In this document: positions 32,973-41,333 of the stretch, piece by piece | How the letters are laid out: each line of letters starts with the position of its first letter | Numbering within the stretch: the stretch's first letter is position 1 | Assembly (NCBI RefSeq): GCF_004791165.1 | Contig: NZ_SRUZ01000005.1 | Span: 124,001 to 188,000, forward strand | Direction of reading: 5' to 3' | Length of the DNA: 64,000 bases | Source: Mesorhizobium sp. M8A.F.Ca.ET.218.01.1.1 | GTDB taxonomy: Bacteria > Pseudomonadota > Alphaproteobacteria > Rhizobiales > Rhizobiaceae | Program-made: the position numbers and the translations under genes | Notes under the pieces: model-generated | Database searches by the model: none | Told to the model about the DNA's origin: nothing | The model's input: the letters and a program-made list of their open reading frames with translations, nothing else

Positions 32973-34135
32973 AGATCGAACTCCGCGCGGATTTTCGCAC
33001 TGTGTTCGCCGATGCGCGGCGCCGCGCGGTCGACCTTGGCTCTGATCCCATCGACCCTGAGCGGCGAACTGGTGGTGAGGATGGAAACATCATCCTCGCG
33101 CGTCACCGTCTGCAGCATGTCGAGCGACTGGAAGCCTTCGCTTGCCAGCATCTCGGGCCAGGTCAGCACCTTGGCGCACCAGATGTCGGCTGGTTCGAGG
33201 ATATCAAGCCATTCGTCGATGGTCTTGGTGGCAATTCTCCGCGCGATGATTGCCTTGATGTCGTCGCGCGCGGTGAACCACGATGCCGGTCTGTCGCGAT
33301 AGGGGGCCAGTTCTCCGAGCGACAAAAGGTCGGCCAGCTTGGGGATCGGCGTCATGGCGATGGCGAGGTAGCCATCCTTGGCCGGATAGACGCCGTAAGG
33401 CGCCGACAGATAGGCATGCGCGCTGCGGAAACTTGAGCGTCTGGGCAGGCGGCGGCCGTCATTGAGATGCGTGGTCAGCACCTCGAACTGGAAGTCGACC
33501 AGCGCTTCCAACAAGCTGGTTTCGATATGGCTTCCCTGGCCGGTGATGCCGCGCCGAACCAACGCGGCCAATATGCCTTGCGCGCAGGCCGCGCCCGCCA
33601 GCATGTCGCCGATGGCGAGGCCGAACGGCACCGGCCCCTGGTCCTCGTCGCCGTTCAGCCACATCACGCCGGAGCGCGACTGCGCCAGCAGGTCCTGGCC
33701 GGGCCGCTTGACCCAGGGACCTTCCTCGCCATAGCCGCTGATCGAGGCATAGACCAGGCGCGGATTGATCTGGCGGACGGCCTCGTAGTCGAGGCCGAGC
33801 CGTTCGATGACACCCGGCCGGAAATTCTGAATCAGCACATCGGCCTTGGCCAGCAGCCCGCGCAATGCCTTGAGGTCCGCCTCGTTCTTCAAATCGATGG
33901 CCAGGCTTTCCTTGGCCCGGTTGATGGCATGGAAGATGGTGGAATCGCCGCCGATCTCGGTGTCGCTGAGATAGAGCCGGCGCGACAGGTCGCCCCCGTC
34001 AGGACGTTCGATCTTGATGACGCGGGCGCCGAGATCGAGCAGCCTGAGCGAGCAGTACGGCCCGGACAGGAACTGGCTCATGTCGACGACGACGAGGCCG
34101 GCAAGCGGCAATTCGGCTGCTGCCGGCATCTTCAT
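32969..34135 (-). CDS. CoA-transferase family III (CaiB/BaiF)
   Basis: A 388-residue enzyme that moves CoA between carboxylic acids. The family segments VVDMSQFLSGPYCS (N-terminus), NFRPGVIERLGLDYEAVRQINPRL and the catalytic aspartate region GYGEEGPWVKRPGQD (Asp near residue 168) are clear. ATG 34135 overlaps the MaoC stop as ATGA. The order MaoC - CoA-transferase - binding protein implies CoA activation of an acid, followed or preceded by hydration. The substrate is unknown. Confidence 0.87.
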   Translation of the reverse strand: MKMPAAAELPLAGLVVVDMSQFLSGPYCSLRLLDLGARVIKIERPDGGDLSRRLYLSDTEIGGDSTIFHAINRAKESLAIDLKNEADLKALRGLLAKADVLIQNFRPGVIERLGLDYEAVRQINPRLVYASISGYGEEGPWVKRPGQDLLAQSRSGVMWLNGDEDQGPVPFGLAIGDMLAGAACAQGILAALVRRGITGQGSHIETSLLEALVDFQFEVLTTHLNDGRRLPRRSSFRSAHAYLSAPYGVYPAKDGYLAIAMTPIPKLADLLSLGELAPYRDRPASWFTARDDIKAIIARRIATKTIDEWLDILEPADIWCAKVLTWPEMLASEGFQSLDMLQTVTREDDVSILTTSSPLRVDGIRAKVDRAAPRIGEHSAKIRAEFDL

Positions 34136-34695
34136 TTCTCCGTCTTGCCGACGAAATCGGCAGGGTTGCGGTATTTCACCGTCTGCAAATGCTCGCAATA
34201 CAAAACGAGTTCGCCTTCACCCTTGAAGACCTCGTAGCTGGCGCGGATCAGCCCCATCTCCTTGTAGCGGGGCTTTTTGTCGAGGTTGGAGCGGATCGAA
34301 TAAATCGTGTCACCAATGAAGACGGGCTTTATGAAGCGCAGCTTGTCGTAGCCATAGGAGAAGGCGTTGACACAGTTGGTGGCGACCAGCCCGAGGCCCG
34401 CCGAGAAGACGAACGCGCCGGCAATCAGCCGTTTGCCGAAAATGCCCTCGCTCTCGGCAAACATCTGGTCCTGCACATAGGGGTGGATGTCGAGGACCAG
34501 TGTGTTGAAGAGGTGGCTGTCGCCCTCGGCCATGGTGCGGCGCAACGAGCGGATTTTCTGGCCGACCGGCCAGTCCTCGTAGAACCAGTTCTCGGCGTTC
34601 CACACCGGCAGGGCGGCATGATCGGCAGGCATGTTCGCAGGGTGCGTCGAGGCAACGCCGACGGTTGGCGCGAAATCGTTCATGGCGCAATCCAC
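34132..34695 (-). CDS. MaoC-like hot-dog protein, paralogue 2
   Basis: A 187-residue MaoC-family protein, first gene of the leftward three-gene unit; ATG 34695 or 34683 may be used. It shares FSYGYD-LRFIKPVFIGDTI with the MaoC protein at 22639. Aligned to it, the catalytic aspartate corresponds to Asp69 (VLDIHPYVQD), but the dyad histidine position is occupied by Val74, with a histidine instead at 71. Its hydratase activity is therefore uncertain. The divergent lactonase gene shares its promoter region. Confidence 0.8.
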   Translation of the reverse strand: MDCAMNDFAPTVGVASTHPANMPADHAALPVWNAENWFYEDWPVGQKIRSLRRTMAEGDSHLFNTLVLDIHPYVQDQMFAESEGIFGKRLIAGAFVFSAGLGLVATNCVNAFSYGYDKLRFIKPVFIGDTIYSIRSNLDKKPRYKEMGLIRASYEVFKGEGELVLYCEHLQTVKYRNPADFVGKTEK

Positions 34696-34780
34696 CGATC
34701 TCGCGAGAACGCCCGGTCTATCATTCGAGCACGCATCAAGGCGCCTGACTGCACGACGTCTCCTCCCGTCAATCTTCTTT

Positions 34781-34799
34781 TGTAAATACTATTTTCACA
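34781..34799. promoter_or_regulatory. 19-bp imperfect palindrome in the MaoC2/lactonase intergenic region
   Basis: TGTAAATACTATTTTCACA has half-sites TGTAAATA and, on the other strand, TGTGAAAA, agreeing at six of eight positions. It lies in the A/T-rich centre of the 186-base divergent gap and is the clearest operator-like sequence there. The nearby IclR protein is one candidate binder. No regulator gene is adjacent. Confidence 0.42.
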
Positions 34800-34881
34800 T
34801 ATGGGGTTGCGTTGCAAGCGAGGACAGGCGAAATTTTGACCGGTTTTGGCGCGCGGCAGCGCGGGCAGGCAGGAGGAAATC

Positions 34882-35988
34882 ATGCGCGGTGTCTGGAATG
34901 CCTGTCTGGTGTTTGTCGGCAGTCTGAACCGCGAGGCGCCGTATTTTCAGGGCGCCCGCGGTGTTGGTCTTGGTGTTTACAGTTTTGATGAAAGGACGCT
35001 GGCTGTTCAAAAGCTGGCTGAGACCAACGACATCGACAACCCGAGCTTCCTGTCCGTCACCCCCGATGGTTCGCGCCTCTATGCCAACTCGGAAGTGTCT
35101 ACCTGGCGGGAGGGAACTGTCTCCGCCTACAGCTTCGATCGGGCCTCGAACAGGCTGAGCTATCTGAACAAGCAGCCCGCCCTTGGCAGCATCACCGCCC
35201 ACAACAGCATTACCCGTGACGGGACGAAACTCCTGGTTGCCAACTATGGCGCCGGGCAGGGTGGCCCGGATCGGGCGGTGGCGATCTATGCTTTTGACAA
35301 GGACGGTGCGCTGTCCGCGCCGCTGGCCAGCGTGTCGCACAAGGGCACCGGAACGAATGCGGCGCGGCAGGAGCGGTCGCATGCGCACAGCGTCAACGAA
35401 ACCATTGCCGGTGGAACGGCAATCGTCGCCGACCTCGGCATCGACCGGCTGGTCTCCTACCGGATCGGTCAGGACGGGGGTCTGGTGAAGCTCGCCGAAT
35501 CCGCACTGCCAGCGGGTGCCGGTCCGCGTCACATCGCCCTGCACCCGAACGGCCGCTTCGTCTTTGTCATGAACGAGTTGGATTCGACGATTGTCTCGAT
35601 GGCACTCGACAATGCGACCGGCAGGTTGTCGATCATCGACATCAAGCCGGCGGTGCCGGACGAGGCGCGTGAGACCAACCACTGCGCCGATATCCAGATC
35701 TCGCCGGATGGCCGTTTTGTCTATGGCGGCAACCGCGGCCACGACAGCATCGTCATCATGGCGGTCGATCAGGAGACCGGCGGCTTGCGCCTTGTCGGCT
35801 ATGTTCCTTGCGGGGGTGCCACGCCGCGCAACCTTGCGCTGACACCGTCGGGCGGTCATCTGTTCTCGGCCAACCAGAACGCCGACCGCATCTCGATCTT
35901 TGCCCGCGATGCCAGCACCGGCATGCTGACCGAAACCGGACGCGCCATCGAGATCGGCACGCCGATGTGCGTCAAGATCGTGGGTTGA
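34882..35988 (+). CDS. Seven-bladed beta-propeller lactonase (6-phosphogluconolactonase/YbhE family)
   Basis: A 368-residue protein of the lactonase family COG2706. Repeated blade motifs of the form PDG-LYA, NGRFVFV and PDGRFVYGGNRG are visible, and GAGPRHIALHPNG is a hallmark segment. ATG 34882 follows AGGAGGAAAT, a strong ribosome site, so the TTG start 36 bases upstream was rejected. No clear signal peptide is visible. It probably hydrolyses a sugar lactone; with the amidohydrolase at 30969 the locus has two lactonase-like enzymes. Confidence 0.82.
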   Translation: MRGVWNACLVFVGSLNREAPYFQGARGVGLGVYSFDERTLAVQKLAETNDIDNPSFLSVTPDGSRLYANSEVSTWREGTVSAYSFDRASNRLSYLNKQPALGSITAHNSITRDGTKLLVANYGAGQGGPDRAVAIYAFDKDGALSAPLASVSHKGTGTNAARQERSHAHSVNETIAGGTAIVADLGIDRLVSYRIGQDGGLVKLAESALPAGAGPRHIALHPNGRFVFVMNELDSTIVSMALDNATGRLSIIDIKPAVPDEARETNHCADIQISPDGRFVYGGNRGHDSIVIMAVDQETGGLRLVGYVPCGGATPRNLALTPSGGHLFSANQNADRISIFARDASTGMLTETGRAIEIGTPMCVKIVG

Positions 35989-36009
35989 TCGCCAGCAGGC
36001 TCGCCGGAC

Positions 36010-37002
36010 TCAAGCCTCTTGTATTGCCGAGAGCTTCCAGGTCGAGCCATTCTGGCGCGTGAACGTCCACAACTCTGTCGCCTCTGTCGGATGATCCTCG
36101 TCACCGTCGACGACCTTGCCGCTCGCCCGTTCGCGCGTCACGTCGCGAGACTCGTAGCGCAATGCGGCCGTGGCGTAGTCGCGGTCATCCTCGCGCCAGC
36201 TTTCCGCGATGTCGGCCTGCAGCAGGGTGACATCGGACACTTCGTTTCTGAGACCTTTCTGGGCATTGTCGGCCAGTTCTTCCGACAGATAGGACACCAT
36301 CTCGGGCGTCACCGACCGGCGCAATGCGGCATGGTCTTCGCGGCCGAATGCTTCCTGGACCTCGGTCAACAACTGCTGGAAGGCGTCGAGGTCCGTCTGG
36401 GCCAGCGTGATCTCCTCGGATCCGGTGGCCTCATGGCCTCCGCCCGAACCGCCGCCAAAGCCGGGAATCGTGAAGGAACCCCCGGTTCCGGTCTCCTTCT
36501 GTGCCGTTGCGCGGTTCTCGAACCGCGAAGCCTGGGCATTGCCCATGCCGGCGAGCGCGGGCGCGGGACCACGCGCAGATTGCGACCGGAAGAACCGGAT
36601 GGCCAGCATGATGGCGCCACCGATGAGCAGGGCCTGGAGCAGGAATCCGAACATGCCGGCGAGGCCGCCGAAGCCCTGGCCCACGAGCAGTCCGATCAGG
36701 CCGCCGAGCAGCAGGCCGCGCATCATCGTTCCGCCGAAGCCGCTCATGAAGCCGGGCCTCTGCGGGCCGGCCTGCGGCTGCCGGGCAGCATTGTTGACCC
36801 CGGTGTTGGGTGTCATCGAACGCTCGACCGGCGCGGTCGGCGCCGGCGCGGTCCTGGTCGGCGGTGCCGACTGGAAGGTGCGCGTGCCGCGACTGCCGAA
36901 GCTGCCGCCGCGCCGCGCCTCGGCATGATCGATCGCGACCATGGAGAAGGCGAGGAACAGTCCAGCGAAGAGGGCGGCAAATCGGCTTGTGCGGGAAGTC
37001 AT
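36010..37002 (-). CDS. Tim44-domain inner-membrane protein
   Basis: A 330-residue protein with an N-terminal signal or anchor (about 1-28), a low-complexity Arg/Ser/Pro/Thr region (30-85), glycine-rich hydrophobic segments (about 92-135) and a C-terminal Tim44-like domain (about 205-328). Family members occur widely in alphaproteobacteria; their function is poorly known. It is convergent with the lactonase gene 21 bases away and lies 71 bases downstream of a zinc-ribbon gene on the same strand. Confidence 0.82.
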   Translation of the reverse strand: MTSRTSRFAALFAGLFLAFSMVAIDHAEARRGGSFGSRGTRTFQSAPPTRTAPAPTAPVERSMTPNTGVNNAARQPQAGPQRPGFMSGFGGTMMRGLLLGGLIGLLVGQGFGGLAGMFGFLLQALLIGGAIMLAIRFFRSQSARGPAPALAGMGNAQASRFENRATAQKETGTGGSFTIPGFGGGSGGGHEATGSEEITLAQTDLDAFQQLLTEVQEAFGREDHAALRRSVTPEMVSYLSEELADNAQKGLRNEVSDVTLLQADIAESWREDDRDYATAALRYESRDVTRERASGKVVDGDEDHPTEATELWTFTRQNGSTWKLSAIQEA

Positions 37003-37073
37003 CGGGGTGACCTTTATCGATGTGGTTTCGGAAATTTCAGCAAAACGTCGGCCGGGTGGCGGGCGTCATGCGA

Positions 37074-37373
37074 TCAGTCGAACAACTCTTCGAAGAACGA
37101 CTTCTTCCGCTTCGGATAGCGTTGGCCATGCGAGCGGGAATAGTCGTCATCGCGGTCCCGGCCATGGTGCGGCTGGGAGAATGCTGCCGGCTGTGGTTGC
37201 GGCGCGGGCGGCGCATCCCTGCCGGAGCGCTCGATGATCTTGTCGAGTTCGCCACGATCGAGCCAGACGCCGCGGCACTGCGGACAATAGTCGATCTCGA
37301 TCCCCTGGCGTTCGCTCATTACGAGCGCGACGCGGCAGGAGGGGCAAACCATACCAAGCAGAGATGATGTCAT
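37074..37373 (-). CDS. Zinc-ribbon (zf-TFIIB type) small protein
   Basis: A 99-residue protein with one zinc ribbon: CPSC near residues 10-13 and CPQCRGVWLDRGELDKI near 30-46. The remainder is rich in Pro, His, Arg and Asp, ending in KRKKSFFEELFD. This family's function is unknown; the C-terminal basic-acidic tail is typical. It is the likely first gene of a two-gene unit with the Tim44 protein. Confidence 0.85.
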   Translation of the reverse strand: MTSSLLGMVCPSCRVALVMSERQGIEIDYCPQCRGVWLDRGELDKIIERSGRDAPPAPQPQPAAFSQPHHGRDRDDDYSRSHGQRYPKRKKSFFEELFD

Positions 37374-37488
37374 CAGGGGCTCCGAACCAATGAAGGAATG
37401 AGCCCGCTCGACCGAAAAGAATGGAAAGGGGCCCGTTATAGCGGTCCGACATCACGGTCGCCGAAAAGCGACAGTCAGAGGGGCCCGG

Positions 37489-37515
37489 CCCGCATTCGGG
37501 ATTTAGGAATGCGGG
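37489..37515. terminator. Hairpin downstream of the oxidoreductase gene
   Basis: CCCGCATTC (37489-37497) pairs perfectly with GAATGCGGG (37507-37515) around a 9-base loop. It lies 46 bases past the stop of the leftward oxidoreductase gene, inside the 187-base gap 37374-37560. It lacks a clear T-run, so termination strength is uncertain. A smaller stem GTCGC/GCGAC sits near 37457-37472. Confidence 0.45.
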
Positions 37516-37560
37516 GCGGCGCCTTCAAGGGGTAATATTGCCGGTGAGAATGATTGCTGC

Positions 37561-38559
37561 TCAAACCGTCATGACGATCTTGCCGAACTGCTCGTTCGAT
37601 TCGAGATAGGAATGCGCCTCGACGATCTGGTCGAAGGGAAACGTTCTGTCGATGATCGGCCTCAGCGTGCCGTCCTCAAGCCCTTGGAGGATGAACGCCT
37701 TGGCACCCTCCAACTTCTCCGGATTTCCGGTGATCTCGTGGACGAGATAACCGTGCAACGTCAGTGTCTTTCCTAGCACCGCAGGCAACGGGAACGGCGT
37801 CGGCTCGCGGCTGAGGCCACCGTATTCGATCAAAATGCCGCCCGGCGACATGGACGCGGTCAACGGCTCGAAGATCGGCCCGGCGATCGGATCGAACACG
37901 ACGCGTACGCCTTGCGGCCCGGCGATCTGGCCCAGTCTTTCCGCCAGTTCCTCTTCCTCGAGCACCACCACATACGCTGCGCCGGCGTCGAGAAGTGCTT
38001 GCCTCTTCGCTGACGTCCGCGTCACCGCGATCGCTGTCGCACCAACCCTGTTGGCAATCTGGATCGCGGCGAGCCCGACGCTGCTGGAGGCGGCGGTAAT
38101 GACGACGAAGTCTTGTCCACCCAGCTTGGCGATCTCGATCAACGCACCATAGGCGGTGAGGTACGGCATCCAGATCGCCGCTGCCGTCCCCCAGTCGAGG
38201 GACGGCGGGTGTTTGACGATGAGCCCGGCGGGAAAGGTGACAAGCTCGCCATAAGCCGGCCAGCGAACCATCGATTGCGGCGGGATGACACTGACGGCAT
38301 CGCCGGGGCTCAGCCCGGTCACGCCTTCGCCAATTGTCTCGATGACGCCTGCCGCTTCCAGCCCAAGCCCGGAGGGAAGCACGGGTGTCTCGATATAGCT
38401 GCCCGCGCGCAGCAGCGCCTCGGCGCGGTTGAGGCCGAGTGCCTTGACGCGGATTTGAACCTCATCCTGGCCCGGCCGGGGAAGATCGACCTCCTCGATG
38501 CGCAGGACCTCGGGACCACCATGCTGGTGGAAGCGGACGATACGGGTCATTTTGCTCAC
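37561..38559 (-). CDS. Quinone oxidoreductase-type medium-chain dehydrogenase
   Basis: A 332-residue medium-chain dehydrogenase/reductase. The substrate-side segment LGLEAAGVIETIGEGVTGLSPGDAV and the NADP-binding VITAASSSVGLAAIQIANRVGA are clear. The four-cysteine structural zinc cluster of true alcohol dehydrogenases is absent, so a quinone or enone reductase is more likely. The gene is divergent from a LysR regulator 93 bases away, which probably controls it. Confidence 0.85.
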   Translation of the reverse strand: MSKMTRIVRFHQHGGPEVLRIEEVDLPRPGQDEVQIRVKALGLNRAEALLRAGSYIETPVLPSGLGLEAAGVIETIGEGVTGLSPGDAVSVIPPQSMVRWPAYGELVTFPAGLIVKHPPSLDWGTAAAIWMPYLTAYGALIEIAKLGGQDFVVITAASSSVGLAAIQIANRVGATAIAVTRTSAKRQALLDAGAAYVVVLEEEELAERLGQIAGPQGVRVVFDPIAGPIFEPLTASMSPGGILIEYGGLSREPTPFPLPAVLGKTLTLHGYLVHEITGNPEKLEGAKAFILQGLEDGTLRPIIDRTFPFDQIVEAHSYLESNEQFGKIVMTV

Positions 38560-38652
38560 TCCAAATTATCTGAACCGAATGAGCTATGAGGCGAAGCCCG
38601 TTGGCGATAAATGGCTGTTTGGATTGTGCAGTAGAAACCAGGAGTTTCGAAA

Positions 38653-39555
38653 ATGGATAGGCTTGAAAGCATGGCCGTGTTCGTCAGGGCCGTTGATCTC
38701 GGCTCGTTCGCGGCGGCGGCCACCGTGCTCGATCTATCCGGACCGATGGTCGGCAAGCATGTCCGGTTTCTTGAAGACAGGCTTGGCGTGCGTCTCATCA
38801 ACCGGACCACGCGCCGCCAGAGCCTGACCGATTTCGGCCGCGCCTATTATGAGCGGTGCCGGCTGGTGCTGGCCGAGGCCGAAGCCGCCGACGCGCTTGC
38901 TGCTGATCAGCTCTCGGAACCGCGGGGAAAATTGCGCGTCACCATGCCGGCGCATTTCGGCCGCCACTGCGTGACCCCTCTATTGCTGCAATTGGCGCGG
39001 CGGTATCCGATGCTGGAGCTCGACCTGTCGCTGAGCGACCGCTTCGCCGATCTCGCCGAGGATGGCTACGACCTCGCCATTCGGACCGGTGAACTGGACG
39101 ACACGGCCGGCGTGATTGCGCGCCGCGTTGCACGCCAGGACATGGTCGTCTGTGCCGCGCCTTCCTATCTGGAAATTCATGGCGAACCACGGCGGATCGA
39201 GGACCTCGCCGGTCATCAGGCGATTGTCTACCGCCGGCTCGGCATGATCGCTCAGCCCTGGCTGTTTCCGCGCGAGGGACAAGCCGCGCTCGAACTCATG
39301 CCAAACGGCCGGCTGCGGCTCGACGATCTCGATGCCATCGCCGATGCCGCCGTCGGCGGCATGGGCCTCGCGTGGCTGCCTCATTGGCTGGTTCGCGAAC
39401 GAATCCAGGCCGGCGCGCTGGTGGCACTATTGCCGGACCAGCCGCGCTATCCCTACGACTGTCATGCGCTCTGGCTGCAGACGCCGCATCTGCCGCTCAA
39501 GGTCCGGCTGGCCGTCGACGCATTGGCGGCCGGCTTGCCGAAAATGATGGCGTGA
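38653..39555 (+). CDS. LysR-family transcriptional regulator
   Basis: A 300-residue LysR regulator beginning MDRLESMAVFVRAVDLGSFA, with HTH AAATVLDLSGPMVGKHVRFLE and the LTDFGRAYYERC linker. The effector domain covers about 90-295. It is divergent from the quinone oxidoreductase gene, the classic arrangement for a LysR regulator and its target. The 12-base word GATCGCCAGCAG follows its stop codon, as it also does near two other genes here. Confidence 0.87.
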   Translation: MDRLESMAVFVRAVDLGSFAAAATVLDLSGPMVGKHVRFLEDRLGVRLINRTTRRQSLTDFGRAYYERCRLVLAEAEAADALAADQLSEPRGKLRVTMPAHFGRHCVTPLLLQLARRYPMLELDLSLSDRFADLAEDGYDLAIRTGELDDTAGVIARRVARQDMVVCAAPSYLEIHGEPRRIEDLAGHQAIVYRRLGMIAQPWLFPREGQAALELMPNGRLRLDDLDAIADAAVGGMGLAWLPHWLVRERIQAGALVALLPDQPRYPYDCHALWLQTPHLPLKVRLAVDALAAGLPKMMA

Positions 39556-39649
39556 TCGCCAGCAGACGACTAGCCCTCTTTGAGGCGTCGCGTTCCGGTG
39601 CCATATGAAGATGGCTGGCGGAATGCGCGCATCGCAGGAGAGACGGTTG

Positions 39650-41296
39650 ATGACCAAGGGTTCGGATCTGTTCGTGGCTGCCCTCGAGAATGAAGGGGTC
39701 GATCGGATTTTCGGCATTCCGGGCGAAGAGAATCTCGACATCGTCGAGTCCATCCGCGGCTCGTCGATCCAGCTCATCCTGACCCGCCACGAGCAGGCGG
39801 CCGCTTTCATGGCCGCCACCTATGGCAGGCTCACCGGCAAGCCGGGTGTGTGCATCACCACGCTTGGCCCCGGCGCGCTCAACCTGACGACCGGTGCGGC
39901 CTATGCGCTGCTCGGCGCCATGCCGATGATCATGCTCACCGGCCAGAAGGGCATCCTGTCGTCGCGGCAGGCGCGCTTCCAGATCGTCGACATCGTCGCG
40001 GCGATGAAGCCGCTGACCAAGCTGTCGCGCCAGATCGTCTCGCCCAGGATGATCCCTTCGCTGGTGCGCGAAGCTTTCCGCGTCGCGCAGGAGGAGCGCC
40101 CCGGCCCCGTGCATCTGGAGCTGCCGGAAGACATCGCGGCGGCGCAGTGCGAGCCGGTCGCGCTGGTGCCGACACACCCGGTCGACCTCCCCATAGCCAG
40201 CGCGGACGCGCTCGATCGCGCCGCCCGCATGATCATCGAGGCCAAGCGTCCGCTGCTGATGTTCGGCGCGGCGGCGTCGCGCCCGCGCGTCACCCCTGAC
40301 ATCGCCCAATTCGTGCTGCGCACGCAGATCCCCTACTTCACCACTCAGATGGGCAAGGGCACCGTGCCCGGCGGCACCGAACTCTACATGGGAACGGCGG
40401 CACTCTCGGAACGCGACTATGTGCACGAAGCCATCGAGCAGGCCGATCTGATCATCACCATCGGCCACGACACGGTCGAGAAACCGCCCTTCATCATGGG
40501 CGCCAACGGACCGAAGGTCATCCATGTCGGCTACCACTCAGCCGACGTCGAGCAGGTCTATTTTCCGCAGGCCGAGATCGTCGGCGACCTCGGTCCGTCG
40601 CTGGCGCTGCTGGCGGACCGCGTCGAAGGCAAGATCCACAACGCGCAAGCTCTGCTGCCGCTGCGCGAAGGCATTCTGAGCCGCATCGCCGCGCGCGCCA
40701 CCGAAGACCGCTTCACGCCACAGCGCATCGTGCACGACGTGCGCGCCGTGATGCCGGCCGAGGGGATCCTCGCGCTCGACAACGGCATGTACAAGATCTG
40801 GTTCGCGCGCAACTACCGCACGCGCATGGCAAACACGCTGCTGCTCGACAATGCGCTCGCCACCATGGGCGCTGGCCTGCCGTCGGCGATGATGGCGGCT
40901 TTGCTCTATCCCCAGCGCCGTGTCATGGCCATTTGCGGCGACGGCGGCTTCATGATGAACAGCCAGGAATTGGAGACCGCCGTCAGGCTCAAGCTCAACC
41001 TCGTCGTCCTGCTGCTCGAAGACCACGCCTATGGCATGATCCGCTGGAAGCAGGCGGTCGACGAATTCCCGGATTTCGGCATGACCTTCGGCAATCCCGA
41101 CTTCGTCAAATACGCCGAAGCCTATGGCGCCAAGGGGACCAGGGTCGGCGCGATCGCCGACCTGCAACCGACGCTGGAACAGGCCTTCACCGGCGGCGGG
41201 GTGCACCTCGTCGTCGTGCCTATCGACTACTCCGAAAACACCAGGGTGCTTGTCAATGAATTGCGCGAGCGCCTGCCAGCGCCAAAGGCGAGCTGA
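39650..41296 (+). CDS. Thiamine diphosphate-dependent acetolactate synthase-like enzyme
   Basis: A 548-residue ThDP enzyme of the acetolactate synthase large-subunit family. The catalytic glutamate is Glu48 (RHEQAAAFMA) and the ThDP-magnesium motif begins GDGGFMMN near residue 430. ATG 39650 follows AGGAGA; an upstream ATG lacks support. No small regulatory subunit gene is adjacent, so it is probably a catabolic or stand-alone member (acetolactate synthase, benzoylformate-decarboxylase-like or similar). It is convergent with the next operon across a hairpin. Confidence 0.82.
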   Translation: MTKGSDLFVAALENEGVDRIFGIPGEENLDIVESIRGSSIQLILTRHEQAAAFMAATYGRLTGKPGVCITTLGPGALNLTTGAAYALLGAMPMIMLTGQKGILSSRQARFQIVDIVAAMKPLTKLSRQIVSPRMIPSLVREAFRVAQEERPGPVHLELPEDIAAAQCEPVALVPTHPVDLPIASADALDRAARMIIEAKRPLLMFGAAASRPRVTPDIAQFVLRTQIPYFTTQMGKGTVPGGTELYMGTAALSERDYVHEAIEQADLIITIGHDTVEKPPFIMGANGPKVIHVGYHSADVEQVYFPQAEIVGDLGPSLALLADRVEGKIHNAQALLPLREGILSRIAARATEDRFTPQRIVHDVRAVMPAEGILALDNGMYKIWFARNYRTRMANTLLLDNALATMGAGLPSAMMAALLYPQRRVMAICGDGGFMMNSQELETAVRLKLNLVVLLLEDHAYGMIRWKQAVDEFPDFGMTFGNPDFVKYAEAYGAKGTRVGAIADLQPTLEQAFTGGGVHLVVVPIDYSENTRVLVNELRERLPAPKAS

Positions 41297-41320
41297 CGGC
41301 AGCGGCAACACCGCCGTCAG
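41293..41320. terminator. Bidirectional terminator-like hairpin between convergent genes
   Basis: CTGACGG (41293-41299) pairs with CCGTCAG (41314-41320), and inner CGG (41303-41305) with CCG (41311-41313). It spans the stop of the ThDP enzyme gene and precedes the stop of the leftward binding-protein gene. It is placed to stop transcription from both sides, although no T-tract follows. Confidence 0.45.
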
Positions 41321-41333
41321 GATCGGTTGAGGC

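Noticed and set aside
36010..37373. Tim44 and zinc-ribbon genes considered part of the sugar regulon
   Set aside because: They face away from the lactonase gene and belong to widespread housekeeping-type families, with no catabolic link visible.
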